Positions 31,971 to 41,501 of a DNA stretch of 64,000 bases are shown one piece after another. Where the stretch lies: positions 1 through 64,000 of the forward strand of contig NZ_JASBQE010000057.1 of assembly GCF_029960785.1 (NCBI RefSeq), written 5' to 3'. Source of the stretch: Polyangium sp. 15x6. Its GTDB lineage: Bacteria > Myxococcota_A > Polyangia > Polyangiales > Polyangiaceae. The notes beneath the pieces were generated by a model. The model was not told where the DNA came from. It worked only from the letters and a program-made list of their open reading frames with translations, and did no database searches. A program made the translations under genes and the position numbers. Each line of letters starts with the position of its first letter. The first letter of the stretch is position 1.

Positions 31971-32822
31971 ATGACTGCGACCACTGCCATCACCACGCCC
32001 AATCTGTTCGTCGAGTCCAATGGCCGGCGGATCGCTTACCGCTCCCTCGGGACGGGCAAGCCGATCGTGCTGTGCACGCGCTTCCGCGGCAACATGGACG
32101 TCTGGGATCCGGCCTTCCTCGATGCCCTCGCGGCGCGCGGCTTCCGGGTGATCACGTTCGATTACAGCGGCCTCGGGCTCTCGACCGGCGAGAAGAATTA
32201 TTCGCCCGTCGCGCTCGCCCAGGACGCGCGGGATCTGATCGAGGCGCTCGATTTGAAGAGCGTGGTGATCAGCGGCTGGTCGCTCGGCGGGCTCGCCGCC
32301 CAGGTGGTGGTGGCGCTGTATCCCCACCTCCTGAGCCACGCCGTCCTGATCGGCACCTCGCCGCCCGGCCCGAACGTCAAGCCCGCGGAGCAGCTCTTCT
32401 ACGACACGGCGGGGAAGCCCGTGAACAGCTTCGAGGACGAGATCATCCTGTTCTTCGAGCCGCGGTCCCAGGCGAGCCGGGAGGCCGCGCGGCGCTCGGC
32501 GGATCGAATCGCGCAGCGCACCGAGAATCGCAGCGTCCCGGTCCCCGCCGACTGGGCGGCGTCCGTTCTCGGCGACAAGCCGAAGAGCCCGCTTTTCCCC
32601 GCGGATCCCATCCTTCAGGCCTTGAAGGCCACGACCTTGCCGATCCTGCACGTCGGCGGGGATCACGACATCATCTTCCCGGTCGAGAACTGGTACGCGC
32701 TGAACCAGGAGCTGCCGACGGTCCAGCTCCTGACCTACCCGCGCGCCGGCCACGGGCCGCACCACGAGTACCCCGAAGCCACGGCCGAGCACATCGCGAC
32801 CTTCGTGCGCAGCACGTCGTGA
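31971..32822 (+). CDS. Alpha/beta hydrolase
   Basis: The 283-aa protein shows the alpha/beta hydrolase core: FDYSGLGLSTG, nucleophile elbow GWSLGG at about residue 103, acid in GGDHDIIFP and a late His in GHGPHHEYPE. No signal peptide. It resembles haloperoxidase/epoxide hydrolase-like members; the oxyanion HG motif is altered to CTRFRG near residue 38. It lies 13 bp before the isochorismatase-like gene and just after the two-component pair, so the four genes may be one transcription unit. Confidence 0.85.
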   Translation: MTATTAITTPNLFVESNGRRIAYRSLGTGKPIVLCTRFRGNMDVWDPAFLDALAARGFRVITFDYSGLGLSTGEKNYSPVALAQDARDLIEALDLKSVVISGWSLGGLAAQVVVALYPHLLSHAVLIGTSPPGPNVKPAEQLFYDTAGKPVNSFEDEIILFFEPRSQASREAARRSADRIAQRTENRSVPVPADWAASVLGDKPKSPLFPADPILQALKATTLPILHVGGDHDIIFPVENWYALNQELPTVQLLTYPRAGHGPHHEYPEATAEHIATFVRSTS

Positions 32823-32835
32823 CGGAGCGGGAGCC

Positions 32836-33453
32836 ATGACCACGAAGGTTTACCCGGCCGACGCGACCGGCATTCTGTTCATCGACCCGTACAACGACTT
32901 CCTCAGCGAAGGAGGGAAGCTCTGGCCGCGTCTGAAGGAGACGATCGAGGCGAACAACGTCCTCGAACACCTGCGCCAGATCGTCGCGGCCGCGCGGAGC
33001 GCCGGCATTCGCATGTTCGTCGTGCCCCACCACAAGGCCGAGCCCACGGACTTCGCGACCTGGAAGCATCCGACCCCGTACCAGCTCGCGTCCGCCAAGC
33101 TGCAGGTCTTCCAGAAGGGCTCGTGGGGAGGGGAGTGGCACCCGGATTTCGCGCCGAAGGAAGGTGACGTCGTCATCAAGGAGCACTGGGCGCAAAACGG
33201 ATTCGCGAACACCGACCTCGATCAGCAGCTCAAGCAGCACGGCGTTTCGCGGGTCATCCTCATCGGCATGGTGGCAAATACGTGCGTCGAAGCCACGGCG
33301 CGATTCGCGATGGAGCTCGGCTATCACGTGACGCTGGTGACAGACGCGACGGGCGCCTTCGGGCCCGAGATGATGCACGCCGCCCACGTGCTCAATGCGC
33401 CGACGTTCGCACACGCGATCGTCACCACGTCGGAGCTCTTGGCCTCGCTTTAG
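32836..33453 (+). CDS. Isochorismatase-like cysteine hydrolase
   Basis: The 205-aa protein has the family triad: Asp17 in FIDPYNDFL, the Lys of VVIKEHW near residue 115 and Cys150 in MVANTCVEATAR. The cis-peptide region GMVANTC is typical. Such enzymes hydrolyse isochorismate, nicotinamide or other amides; the substrate is not deducible. It is 13 bp downstream of the alpha/beta hydrolase gene, probably co-transcribed. Its stop codon overlaps by 4 bp the stop of the large convergent gene. Confidence 0.88.
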   Translation: MTTKVYPADATGILFIDPYNDFLSEGGKLWPRLKETIEANNVLEHLRQIVAAARSAGIRMFVVPHHKAEPTDFATWKHPTPYQLASAKLQVFQKGSWGGEWHPDFAPKEGDVVIKEHWAQNGFANTDLDQQLKQHGVSRVILIGMVANTCVEATARFAMELGYHVTLVTDATGAFGPEMMHAAHVLNAPTFAHAIVTTSELLASL

Positions 33454-36095
33454 TACGCCTTCTCGGACAGCTCCGACTCCGGATATCCCACGCCGGCCCG
33501 GTGATACAGGGCCGGCCCGGCATTCTCCAGCAGGCACTCCCGCGTCCAGCCGACCTCGAGGAGGAAGCTCCCCCAGAGCTTTCGGCTCTTCTCGTCCGTG
33601 AGCAGATCCGACCGCTGGAAATGCCACCACTCCATCCCGATCGGCTGCCCCGGCGCGGGCACGGTGATCGCGTCGCCGGGCATGATCAGCACGCTCGCCG
33701 ACACGCCCGCCGGATCCGCCGGCGTCGCATACCCGATCTCGAAGATCGGGTTCAGCGTCACCGTGAAGCTACTGGTCTTCGGCTTGGCCGAAGGCACCGT
33801 CGCGCCGGTGTTTTGCTTGACGTTCTGATTCGCGGGCGCCTCTTGCTCCAGCGCTTGCGGCCGCTCCTCGATGTATTTCGCCCACGCCTCGCCCGATTGC
33901 ACCGGCGGCTGCGACTCGTCGGAGACGATCCCGTAAAACGGCTTGTCCGCGTATTCGCGTAGCTTCGCCGCGACTTTCTTCGCGTCCTCGATCTTCGCCG
34001 CCGACCAGGAGAGCGTCACCGTGAGCTGCGGCGTGTTCGTCTTGACGCTCTTGGCGATCTCCTTTTTCGCGTCCTTCAGCGTCCCGGCCCATCGGCGCAT
34101 GAAGTCGGCGTCCAGCGCGGGCACCGTCGACGCGAGCTTCGTCGATTTCCCGCGCGAGACCCTCACGACGTCGTCGTCCGTCTTGCTCGTCTTCGCCTTG
34201 TCGAGCGCGTCGGCGAGCGTGACGAGCTCGGCTGCCTTCACCGTCTTCGTGGTTTGTCCCCAGCCCGATTTGAACGAGCTGATGCGGCCGAGGTTCAAAA
34301 GCTCGCCGACGGCCGTGATGTCGAGGTACGCGCCATGATCGCCCGCCTCTGCCGCCTTCGCGGGCTCGTGCTCGGCGAAGAACTCGGACGCGGTCATCGT
34401 GGCGCCCTTGATCCCGCCTTCCGGGTGCCAGGCGTCGTACATCCACCGCTCGATCGAGGCCCGGTAATACTTCGCGAAGAAGCCCGCGGGATTCGCCTGG
34501 ATCTCCGCGAGGAGTTTTTCGAGCGCTGGGAGGAGCATTGCCGCCGCGATGGGCGTCTTCGATTGCTCGTCCCGCAGCGCCACGAGCCGCTCCACGATGG
34601 GCGCCGCGTGCGCCGCCGCGTCCGCCGCGCCGGGGAGCGATTGCTTGGCCGAGCCGTGGAGCCGCCATTTCACACGGCCATCCGCGACCTCACGCGTGTA
34701 CGCCACCGGCCAGCCCGAGACCGTGTCCACGAAGCCGCTCGCGATGCCGAGATCCATGGCGAGGCCCGTCTTGTGAATGGACCGCGCGCTCCGCCCATAT
34801 CCGGCCTTGCCGATGTCGACCTGCGCGCTGCGGAACGTGTGGTTCACGCAGATCCCGTGCTCGAACCCGAGCGCCTTCACGAGCTCGCTCCAGCCGTGCA
34901 GCGATTGCGCCGCCTCGGGCCGCATCCAGTTCAGCCAGCCGCGCGGATCGATCATCGAGACCAGGATCGCCCCCGGCTTGCGCAGGCCCTGCTCGAGCCA
35001 CGTCTTCAGCGCCTTGCCCGTCGCCGCCGTCACCACGCCGTCGGCCGCGTCCGGTTTGTCCGTCGGCGCCGCGATCTCGCTGCCGTCGAGGTAGGCCCAT
35101 GCATTCGCGATGTTCGTCGCGGTCTTCACGTCGGCCTGCTCGGCCTTGATCTTCCCGTCGAGCGTGATCTTTTGCTTCTTCTGATCGTCGGTCAGCCCCT
35201 TCTGCTTCTTCAGCGCCTTGAGCTCCGCCTGCATCGCCGAGAGCGCGCCGCGATCGACCTTCGGCGCGAAGTTCGCCCCGTAATCGACGTACGCCGCGTG
35301 CGGGCCCGAAGCGCCGCCGCCATTCACCTGGAATGCCCGCGACCGCGCGTCCTCTTGATACCGATAGACCGCGTTCATCGTGCGGACGTCGAAGATCCCG
35401 TCGTTCACGCCGCCGGATTTGTCGGCGTCCGTGCCCGCGTCCGGCAGGTAAGGGAAGTTCGACGTGCCCACCATGTACCGGAGCGCGCCGAGGTGCGCTT
35501 GCAATCGCTGCACCTGCTTTTTCACCGGCTCGCACGCCGCGAAGGGCATGTCCCGGAAGAGCACCCAGCCTTCATAGAGATCCGCGCCGGCCGGCAGGAG
35601 GCCCTTCGATTCCTCGGGCACCTCGAGCGTCGGCGCATCCGCGCGCACCGTGAGCGCCCTCGGCTCTCCGAAGGCCTTCGATCCCGCGTTGATCTCCGCT
35701 TCGATCCGCGACGCGAGATCGAGGCTCGGGTGCTGGATCAAATACACGTCGTAGGATTGCCCCTGCTGGAGCTTGTACGCGTCGGGGACCTGATCGAAGC
35801 ACGTGGGCGAGGAATGATCGATGGGCGGGCCGAGATATCCGGTCGCGTCCGTCATACCGAGCACGTACGGCGGCACGGGCCCCGCGGGCGTCTCCTCGCT
35901 CGTCCACAGCGCGGCGATCTTGCTGCCAATCGTGGGATCCGCGGGTTTCGGTGGGGTTTTTCGGAACAGGACGAAGAGGTTCGGCAGCACGTGGCCGGCG
36001 GTGCACGCGACCTTCGTGATCTTCAGCGTCGGGACGCAATACGTGGTCACGGCGCTCGACGCGCCGCCGCCCGGGGTTCCGCCGTCGCCGCTCAT
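33450..36095 (-). CDS. 881-aa protein with M15-type peptidase motifs, probable secreted effector
   Basis: The large protein has no signal peptide. The N-terminal 220 residues are unrecognised. The metal-binding motifs of an M15 D,D-/L,D-carboxypeptidase are present but far apart: SIHKTGLAMDLGI (His and Asp ligands, about residue 440) and GMEWWHFQ (catalytic Glu and third His, about residue 820), so about 380 residues are inserted between them, containing helical Lys-rich segments. It is the last of three overlapping minus-strand genes with a LysM/PG-binding adaptor and a small linker protein. This arrangement resembles type VI or eCIS effector modules. Target would be peptidoglycan; this is inference. 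Confidence 0.75.
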   Translation of the reverse strand: MSGDGGTPGGGASSAVTTYCVPTLKITKVACTAGHVLPNLFVLFRKTPPKPADPTIGSKIAALWTSEETPAGPVPPYVLGMTDATGYLGPPIDHSSPTCFDQVPDAYKLQQGQSYDVYLIQHPSLDLASRIEAEINAGSKAFGEPRALTVRADAPTLEVPEESKGLLPAGADLYEGWVLFRDMPFAACEPVKKQVQRLQAHLGALRYMVGTSNFPYLPDAGTDADKSGGVNDGIFDVRTMNAVYRYQEDARSRAFQVNGGGASGPHAAYVDYGANFAPKVDRGALSAMQAELKALKKQKGLTDDQKKQKITLDGKIKAEQADVKTATNIANAWAYLDGSEIAAPTDKPDAADGVVTAATGKALKTWLEQGLRKPGAILVSMIDPRGWLNWMRPEAAQSLHGWSELVKALGFEHGICVNHTFRSAQVDIGKAGYGRSARSIHKTGLAMDLGIASGFVDTVSGWPVAYTREVADGRVKWRLHGSAKQSLPGAADAAAHAAPIVERLVALRDEQSKTPIAAAMLLPALEKLLAEIQANPAGFFAKYYRASIERWMYDAWHPEGGIKGATMTASEFFAEHEPAKAAEAGDHGAYLDITAVGELLNLGRISSFKSGWGQTTKTVKAAELVTLADALDKAKTSKTDDDVVRVSRGKSTKLASTVPALDADFMRRWAGTLKDAKKEIAKSVKTNTPQLTVTLSWSAAKIEDAKKVAAKLREYADKPFYGIVSDESQPPVQSGEAWAKYIEERPQALEQEAPANQNVKQNTGATVPSAKPKTSSFTVTLNPIFEIGYATPADPAGVSASVLIMPGDAITVPAPGQPIGMEWWHFQRSDLLTDEKSRKLWGSFLLEVGWTRECLLENAGPALYHRAGVGYPESELSEKAY

Positions 36096-36583
36096 CGCTC
36101 ACCCTCTTCGAAAAAGCCGTCGTTCACGTCCACGAACTCGCCGAGCTCCTCCTCCTCCGGCGCCTCCTCGGGCGGATCCTCGGCGGGCGCCTCGGCCTTC
36201 TCCTCGGCCACGCTCTCGGGTTCGGTCCCGAGCTTCTTGTCGCCGAGGAACGCGCCCTCCTTCGACACCACGAGCCCCGTCACGACGTCGAGCCATTTCT
36301 CGGCCCCGATCCGCACGGAAATGCGATACGCGCCCGGCGGCACCAGGCGGAACGTGTAGAGCACGAGCCGCCTCTCGGGGTCGGGCTTCGCGTCCGCGTC
36401 GCTCGCGAGGAGGATTTTTTCGTAATGGCCGTCCTCGCTCCGGAGGCGGACCTCGTCGTCCTGGAGCGGATCGTCGTCGAGGTCCATCTCCAGCGGGACC
36501 GTGAGATCCACGCCGGAGAGGACGATCGTGTTGAAATCCTTACCCCGCGGGTTTCCGAATGCGACGTCGTGGGTTCGCTCCAT
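36092..36583 (-). CDS. Small acidic linker protein of the effector module
   Basis: The 163-aa protein begins MERTHDVAFGNPRGKDFNTI, has a beta-rich N-terminal domain of about 100 residues (VLYTFRLVPPGAYRISVRIG) and a very acidic tail (EEAPEEEELGEF). No signal peptide. It overlaps the 881-aa gene by 4 bp (ATGA) and follows the LysM gene after 22 bp. I have seen similar middle genes between LysM adaptors and putative effectors in myxobacterial genomes. It may be an adaptor or chaperone. Confidence 0.7.
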   Translation of the reverse strand: MERTHDVAFGNPRGKDFNTIVLSGVDLTVPLEMDLDDDPLQDDEVRLRSEDGHYEKILLASDADAKPDPERRLVLYTFRLVPPGAYRISVRIGAEKWLDVVTGLVVSKEGAFLGDKKLGTEPESVAEEKAEAPAEDPPEEAPEEEELGEFVDVNDGFFEEGER

Positions 36584-36605
36584 CGTGCGTGCCTTTTTGG
36601 TTCCG

Positions 36606-37247
36606 TCAGGAGCCGTGTTTCTCCTCGAGCTTCTTTTTCGTCGCGTCGTCGAGATCGCCCGTGACCTCGAGCTTCTCGTCGTGCTGGAAGAGCGCGAGCG
36701 CCGTGCGCGTGCGTTTCCCGAGCACCCCGTCCGCCGGACCCGGATTGTATCCGAGGTTCACGAGCCGCCCTTGCGCCCCGGAGACGCCGCCGTCCTTGGC
36801 GTCGAGCGGGTTCAGGTGCCCGAGCCGGAGGTGAATCACGCGCCCCGCGATCGTGAGTTTTCCCGTCGTCTCGGAGACGGGGACCTTCTGTTCGAGTTTC
36901 CCGCCGCCGTCGGTCTTGCCCTCGTGTTTCTCGCCCCCGACCTCGAGCACGTACGCCTCGCCCGCGAGGGGGTTCCCGTCGTGGCCTTCGAGCTTCAAGC
37001 GGAGCTCTTTTTTCGGCCGGCGCAGGCGGAATCGATGGAGCTTGCCGGTCGCGAGGCCCTCCTCGACCTTGAGCTCCTTGTCGGGGATCACGATGCGATC
37101 GCCGGGCTCGAGCACGTTCGGGTTCGCGCGTTTCTTCTTCAGCTCGGCGTTGTCGGGGTGATCGTAGAGGACCCGATAATCACCGAAGCCGTATCGCTCG
37201 GCGATCTTGGTAAAGCACTCGCCTTGCTGAACGACGTGGATCGGCAT
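36606..37247 (-). CDS. LysM and peptidoglycan-binding adaptor protein
   Basis: The 213-aa protein has an N-terminal LysM domain (HVVQQGECFTKIAERYGFGD, then DRIVIPDKEL), a central beta-sandwich (KLEGHDGNPLAGEAYVLEVG), and a C-terminal peptidoglycan-binding fold (GVSGAQGRLVNLGYNPGPAD). No signal peptide. Proteins with this exact combination commonly precede putative T6SS or eCIS-associated effectors, where the LysM part docks in the baseplate or spike. It is first in the three-gene module and diverges from a Ser/Thr kinase gene. Confidence 0.82.
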   Translation of the reverse strand: MPIHVVQQGECFTKIAERYGFGDYRVLYDHPDNAELKKKRANPNVLEPGDRIVIPDKELKVEEGLATGKLHRFRLRRPKKELRLKLEGHDGNPLAGEAYVLEVGGEKHEGKTDGGGKLEQKVPVSETTGKLTIAGRVIHLRLGHLNPLDAKDGGVSGAQGRLVNLGYNPGPADGVLGKRTRTALALFQHDEKLEVTGDLDDATKKKLEEKHGS

Positions 37248-37456
37248 GGTTTTTCCGCTCGCGAGACGGGGGCGAGTCTCTCGACGGTATCATGCCCCCG
37301 TCTTCGTCGTAAACGATCGGGGATGTGATCCGCCCCGCGTGGACGAGTCCTCGTGTCAGGAGCGTCGGAACGAATGTGTCAGGAAGCCCCCGGTGCGAAC
37401 GGTCCGTCGCACTGCTTGTACAACTCCAGGGAAACATTGTAAGGGATGTGGAGGGC

Positions 37457-38830
37457 ATGCAGACCTTGCCGGTGTTGCACGACGCGCCGACCGAGCTTGA
37501 CGACGCTGTCACGCGTCGTGCGCAGGCGCGCATCGGCACGGTGCTGCGATCCAAGTGGCGCATCGATCGTGTGCTCGGGATCGGCGGCATGGCCACGGTC
37601 TACGAGGGCACGCATCGGAACGGCAAGCGCGGCGCCATCAAGATGCTGCATCTCGAGCTCTCGGTGGACCCCGAGGCGCGCGCGCGCTTCCTCCGCGAAG
37701 GGTACGTCGCGAACAACGTGGGCCACCCCGGCGCCGTGAGCGTGCTCGACGACGACGTGGCCGAAGACGGCTCGGTCTTCGTCGTGATGGAGCTGCTCGA
37801 AGGCAAGACCGTCGAGGCGCTCGCCGCGCAAAGGCCCACGGCTCGCCTCGGGATCACCGAGTCGTTCCGCCTCGCCGATCAGCTGCTCGACACGCTCGCC
37901 GCCGCGCACGACAAGGGGATCGTGCACCGCGATCTGAAGCCCGAGAACATGTTCCTCACGAAGGACGGCGCGCTCAAGGTGCTCGACTTCGGGATCGCCC
38001 GCATGCGCGAGGTGCAGTCTTCCGCGAAGATGACGAAGACGGGCAACGCGATGGGCACACCCGCGTTCATGCCGCCCGAGCAGGCCCTCGGCGAGTGGAA
38101 CCGCGTCGACGCGCGCTCGGATCTGTGGGCCGTGGGCGCGTCGCTGTTCACGCTGATGACGGGCCGCCACGTGCACGACGCGCCGACGCTGAACCAGCTC
38201 CTGCTCAAGGCGATGACGCAGCCGCCCCAGCCGATCCGCGTGATTCTGCCAGGTTTGCCCGCGGAGGCGGCCGAGGTCGTCGACAAGGCGCTCGCCTTCG
38301 ACATGAACGCGCGGTACCAGGACGCGCGCAGCATGCAAGCCGCAGTGCGCAAGGCGCTCGCGTGGCTCGACAAGCACGGCGAGCCGCAGAACCTCGCGCC
38401 CGTCGCCTCGCCCGGCACGACGAGCCCCGGCGCGGTCGACAGCCACATGGTCACGCTGAGGCGCGATCCCTCGGCGCCGATGCTGACGCCGACGTACGCG
38501 ACGCCGGCGCGGGGGCTGATGATCGGCGGCGCGATCGGCACGCTCGTGCTCGGCGGCGTGCTCGCGCTCGTGGTCTTCGGGCGTGGATCCGCGGAGGAGC
38601 CGACGCCTCTGCCGGCCTCGTCTGCGACGGCGACCGCGACCGCGGGCAGCGCGCGCGTGGAGGCGGCGGCGCCGAGCACGCCTCCTTCGGTTTTGCCGGT
38701 CGGTCCGGCGCGCGTGGTGAACGAGGACGCGGGCGCCCCGCCGCCGCCCGTCCCTCCGGCAACGGCCAGCGCGACGAAGAAGGGGCCGAGCGTCAAGAGC
38801 GGGGCGGACTTCGGCGAATGGGGAAAATGA
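37457..38830 (+). CDS. Membrane-anchored Ser/Thr protein kinase (Hanks type)
   Basis: The 457-aa protein has a kinase domain at about 33-310: GIGGMATVYE loop, Lys62, HRDLKPEN (D159), DFG 177-179 and a PPEQ in place of APE. A Pro/Thr linker leads to one membrane helix at about 352-375, followed by an Ala/Pro periplasmic tail without a PASTA domain. GGAGGG upstream supports the ATG at 37457. The next gene overlaps by ATGA and codes a TPR-containing secreted protein, the same order as in the pair at 45961-48383. The kinase probably reads an envelope signal. Confidence 0.92.
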   Translation: MQTLPVLHDAPTELDDAVTRRAQARIGTVLRSKWRIDRVLGIGGMATVYEGTHRNGKRGAIKMLHLELSVDPEARARFLREGYVANNVGHPGAVSVLDDDVAEDGSVFVVMELLEGKTVEALAAQRPTARLGITESFRLADQLLDTLAAAHDKGIVHRDLKPENMFLTKDGALKVLDFGIARMREVQSSAKMTKTGNAMGTPAFMPPEQALGEWNRVDARSDLWAVGASLFTLMTGRHVHDAPTLNQLLLKAMTQPPQPIRVILPGLPAEAAEVVDKALAFDMNARYQDARSMQAAVRKALAWLDKHGEPQNLAPVASPGTTSPGAVDSHMVTLRRDPSAPMLTPTYATPARGLMIGGAIGTLVLGGVLALVVFGRGSAEEPTPLPASSATATATAGSARVEAAAPSTPPSVLPVGPARVVNEDAGAPPPPVPPATASATKKGPSVKSGADFGEWGK

Positions 38831-39840
38831 CCACACCCGTGCGGAGCCTCTTCCGGGGCGCGTGTTTCGTCGCCGCGCCGCTCGCGCTGGCGCTCGTGAT
38901 CGGCGGCGCCGCGTACGCGGACGAGAAGGACGACAAGGCGCGCGCGCAGAAGCTCTTCGTCGAGGGGCGCAAGGCGATCGAGGCCGGCGACAAGGCCACG
39001 GGCTGCGCGAAGATGCGCGAGAGCATGGGGCTCTTCGCCGTGGCGAACACGCTCTTCAACGTGGCGCAATGCGACGAGGGCGAGGGCAAGATCGCCGGGG
39101 CGCTCGAGCACTGGGAGCGCGGGCTCGCGCTGATCGACGCCAAGGATCCGCGCGCGAAGGTGGCGAAGGAGCGCATCGGCGAGCTCTCGCCGCGCGTGCC
39201 GCGGCTGCGCATCGTGGTGCCGCCGGGGCAGCCGGTGTCGGCCGTCGTGCTCGACGGTACGGAACTCTCGCCCACGACGCTCTCGGCGCCGCTCTACGTG
39301 GAGCCCGGGAGCCACACGATCGTGGTGCGCTCCGAGGGGCGCCCGGACCGCAAGCACGAGCTCACGCTGGCCGAGAAGGAGCGCACGGAGTTCGTCGCGA
39401 CGCCGGCCGCGCCGGGGCCGGCGGCATCGTCGTCGGCGAACGGGGTCCCGACGGCGTCGGCGACGTCGACGGGGGGCGGGACGCCACCGCCGCCTTCGAG
39501 CTTCCGGCGCACGGCGGGGTTCATCGTGGGCGGCGTGGGCGTGGCCGGGCTCGTGGCGGCGGGGCTGACGGGGGCCGTCATCATGGCGAAGGCGAGCACC
39601 CTCGACGATTGCAAGGCAGTGGGGTGCCCGAACAATCAGGACGACATCAAAACGTACAAGTCGCTCCTCGTGCCGAACACGGTGCTCTGGGGCGTGGGGC
39701 TCGCCGGGGTGGGGGCGGGGCTCGTGCTCGTCTTGACGGCGCCGTCGTCGTCGGAGGGGGAGGTGGGGAAGGCGGCCATCGTGCCCGTGCCCATGGTGGT
39801 TCCGGGCGGGGGAGGAATGGGTTTGTCCGGGAGGTTCTGA
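38827..39840 (+). CDS. Secreted TPR/PEGA-like protein, kinase partner
   Basis: The 337-aa protein has a signal peptide (ending near AYADEK), a TPR-like helical region (KLFVEGRKAIEAGDKATGCA, NTLFNVAQCDEGEG), a PEGA-like beta domain (LRIVVPPGQPVSAVVLDGTE, VEPGSHTIVVRSEG), a Pro linker and two C-terminal hydrophobic helices (AGFIVGGVGVAGLVAAG, VLWGVGLAGVGAGLVLV). It overlaps the kinase gene by 4 bp and the next lipoprotein gene by 1 bp. It is a paralogue in layout of 47427-48383 and is probably an envelope sensor or substrate for its kinase. Confidence 0.88.
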   Translation: MTTPVRSLFRGACFVAAPLALALVIGGAAYADEKDDKARAQKLFVEGRKAIEAGDKATGCAKMRESMGLFAVANTLFNVAQCDEGEGKIAGALEHWERGLALIDAKDPRAKVAKERIGELSPRVPRLRIVVPPGQPVSAVVLDGTELSPTTLSAPLYVEPGSHTIVVRSEGRPDRKHELTLAEKERTEFVATPAAPGPAASSSANGVPTASATSTGGGTPPPPSSFRRTAGFIVGGVGVAGLVAAGLTGAVIMAKASTLDDCKAVGCPNNQDDIKTYKSLLVPNTVLWGVGLAGVGAGLVLVLTAPSSSEGEVGKAAIVPVPMVVPGGGGMGLSGRF

Positions 39841-41462
39841 TGCGAATATCTCTTGTCTTTGCGGCCGCTTGGAGCCTCGTGACGCTCGGCGGCTGCATTC
39901 TCATTTACCACAGCGACGATTACGACGGCGCGGGTGGGGCGGCCGGGGGTGGCGCCGACGGGAGCGGGGCGGCCGGGGCGGGCGCGACGACGATGGCGGG
40001 CCCGGGCGGGTCCGGCGGGTCGGGCGGCACCGGCGGCGGGGGCTGCGGCGTCGATTCCGTCGAGCGCTGCGACATGCCCTGCATGTCGAGCGCGTGTCTC
40101 ACGCCGCAATGGGCCAAGCGATTCGGAAATGCCGAAGACGACCAGGGCGCGCGGGCCGTGGCCGTGGCTGACGACGGCACCATCGCGGTGGTCGGATCCT
40201 ACAAAAAATCCGGTTTCCTGTTCGGTATGCATTCCCTGACCGGGTTCGCGTCGGGGCAAGAGGGATTCATCGGCCTGCTCGACGCCGAGGGGAATTCGAC
40301 CTGGGTCGACAACGTGTCCGACAAGGTCAACAGCAACTCGCCGCGCGAGGCGCATGGCATTGCTATCAGCGCGAGCTCGATCTTCGTGGCCGGGTACGTC
40401 CTCCCCAACGCGGCCATGGATCTCGACGCGGTCGTCATGCGGTACGACCGGGCGGGCCTCGGAAACGATACGATCATCGCGCACATGTTCGGCGGCGCGG
40501 GCGACGACGACGCCGTCGCGGTGAGCACGGACGGGCAAAATGCCTACGTGCTCGGAAAGATGACCGCCCCGGGGGCCAAACCGCCGATCGATTGCAGCGG
40601 CAATCCGACCACGCCTGCCGACGGGATGTTCGTGATGAAGCTGAACGGGTTCGGCGGCTGCGAATGGGTCCGGATCTACCCCGGGATGGCCGTCCGGCCC
40701 GCCGCGATCTCCGCGCGCAAGGCCAGCACACAAGGCGTCTGGTTCACCGGGGGATTCAAGGGCAACCTCGGCCTCGGCGGACCCTCGCTCGTCACCGGCG
40801 CGGAGGACGAAGCGATGTTCCTGATCCAGGTCAACGAGACCGGCGAGCTAGGCCAGTCTTTCAAGTTCGCCGGGATGAAGAATGGCGCGCGCGTGGAGGC
40901 GCAGGCTGTCGAGGTGAGCGACGACGGCACGGTGTACGTCGCGGGAGGGCTCGTGGGCCAAACCGACATCGCGTCCATGTCGGCCCCCAAGAGCGCGGCC
41001 TTCGTCGCCGCGTTTCCCGGAGCGTCGAACCTGGAGCCCGAATGGTCCGTCGTCTTCCCGGGCGGCGACAACGCCGTCGAAGGCGCGCGCGCGACCGGCG
41101 TGGTCATCGCCGACACGCATCTCTTCGTGTCCGGGGTCTTCGGCGGGTCCATTCTGTATCCCCAGGGGAAGGCCGGCGGGATGGTCATTGAGGAGTCCGG
41201 GATGGGCGCGCCGTTCCTCGCCCGGGTCGATCGCAACGACCCTCACGGCGTGATCTCGTTCGATCATTTCCCCGGCGGGGGCGAGTCGTTTTTCACGGCA
41301 AACATCGCCATGGCGAAGCACCCCCAGGGAGGCGTGGTCCTCGCGGGCGCGTGGCGCAAGACCCTCGATTTCTCGACGCCGACGCAGCCATTGAAGCTCG
41401 ACGAGCTGCCCAACACCACGAACGGCGACGTCATCGTCGCCAAGCTTCTGCCCTCGCCCTGA
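39840..41462 (+). CDS. Large lipoprotein with beta-propeller-like repeats
   Basis: The 540-aa protein (lipobox LGGC near residue 19, Gly/Ala linker to about 75) has repeated blocks such as GTIAVVGSYKKSG, SIFVAGYVLPNAA, GVWFTGGFKGNLGLG and GTVYVAGGL, spaced about 45-60 residues, as in SBBP-type propellers. It has several Cys in the N-terminal part. Its ATG overlaps the stop of the TPR gene (TGATG), so it is translationally coupled. It is about equal in layout to the next gene. Surface role unknown. Confidence 0.8.
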   Translation: MRISLVFAAAWSLVTLGGCILIYHSDDYDGAGGAAGGGADGSGAAGAGATTMAGPGGSGGSGGTGGGGCGVDSVERCDMPCMSSACLTPQWAKRFGNAEDDQGARAVAVADDGTIAVVGSYKKSGFLFGMHSLTGFASGQEGFIGLLDAEGNSTWVDNVSDKVNSNSPREAHGIAISASSIFVAGYVLPNAAMDLDAVVMRYDRAGLGNDTIIAHMFGGAGDDDAVAVSTDGQNAYVLGKMTAPGAKPPIDCSGNPTTPADGMFVMKLNGFGGCEWVRIYPGMAVRPAAISARKASTQGVWFTGGFKGNLGLGGPSLVTGAEDEAMFLIQVNETGELGQSFKFAGMKNGARVEAQAVEVSDDGTVYVAGGLVGQTDIASMSAPKSAAFVAAFPGASNLEPEWSVVFPGGDNAVEGARATGVVIADTHLFVSGVFGGSILYPQGKAGGMVIEESGMGAPFLARVDRNDPHGVISFDHFPGGGESFFTANIAMAKHPQGGVVLAGAWRKTLDFSTPTQPLKLDELPNTTNGDVIVAKLLPSP

Positions 41463-41501
41463 CGCACGGCCGCCGACCGACGCAGGCTCCAGGGAGGTTT
41501 C

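Noticed and set aside
34254-36359. 700-codon plus-strand frame opposite the M15-like effector gene
   Set aside because: Arg-rich translation without motifs; the opposite frame has M15 signatures and ATGA coupling.
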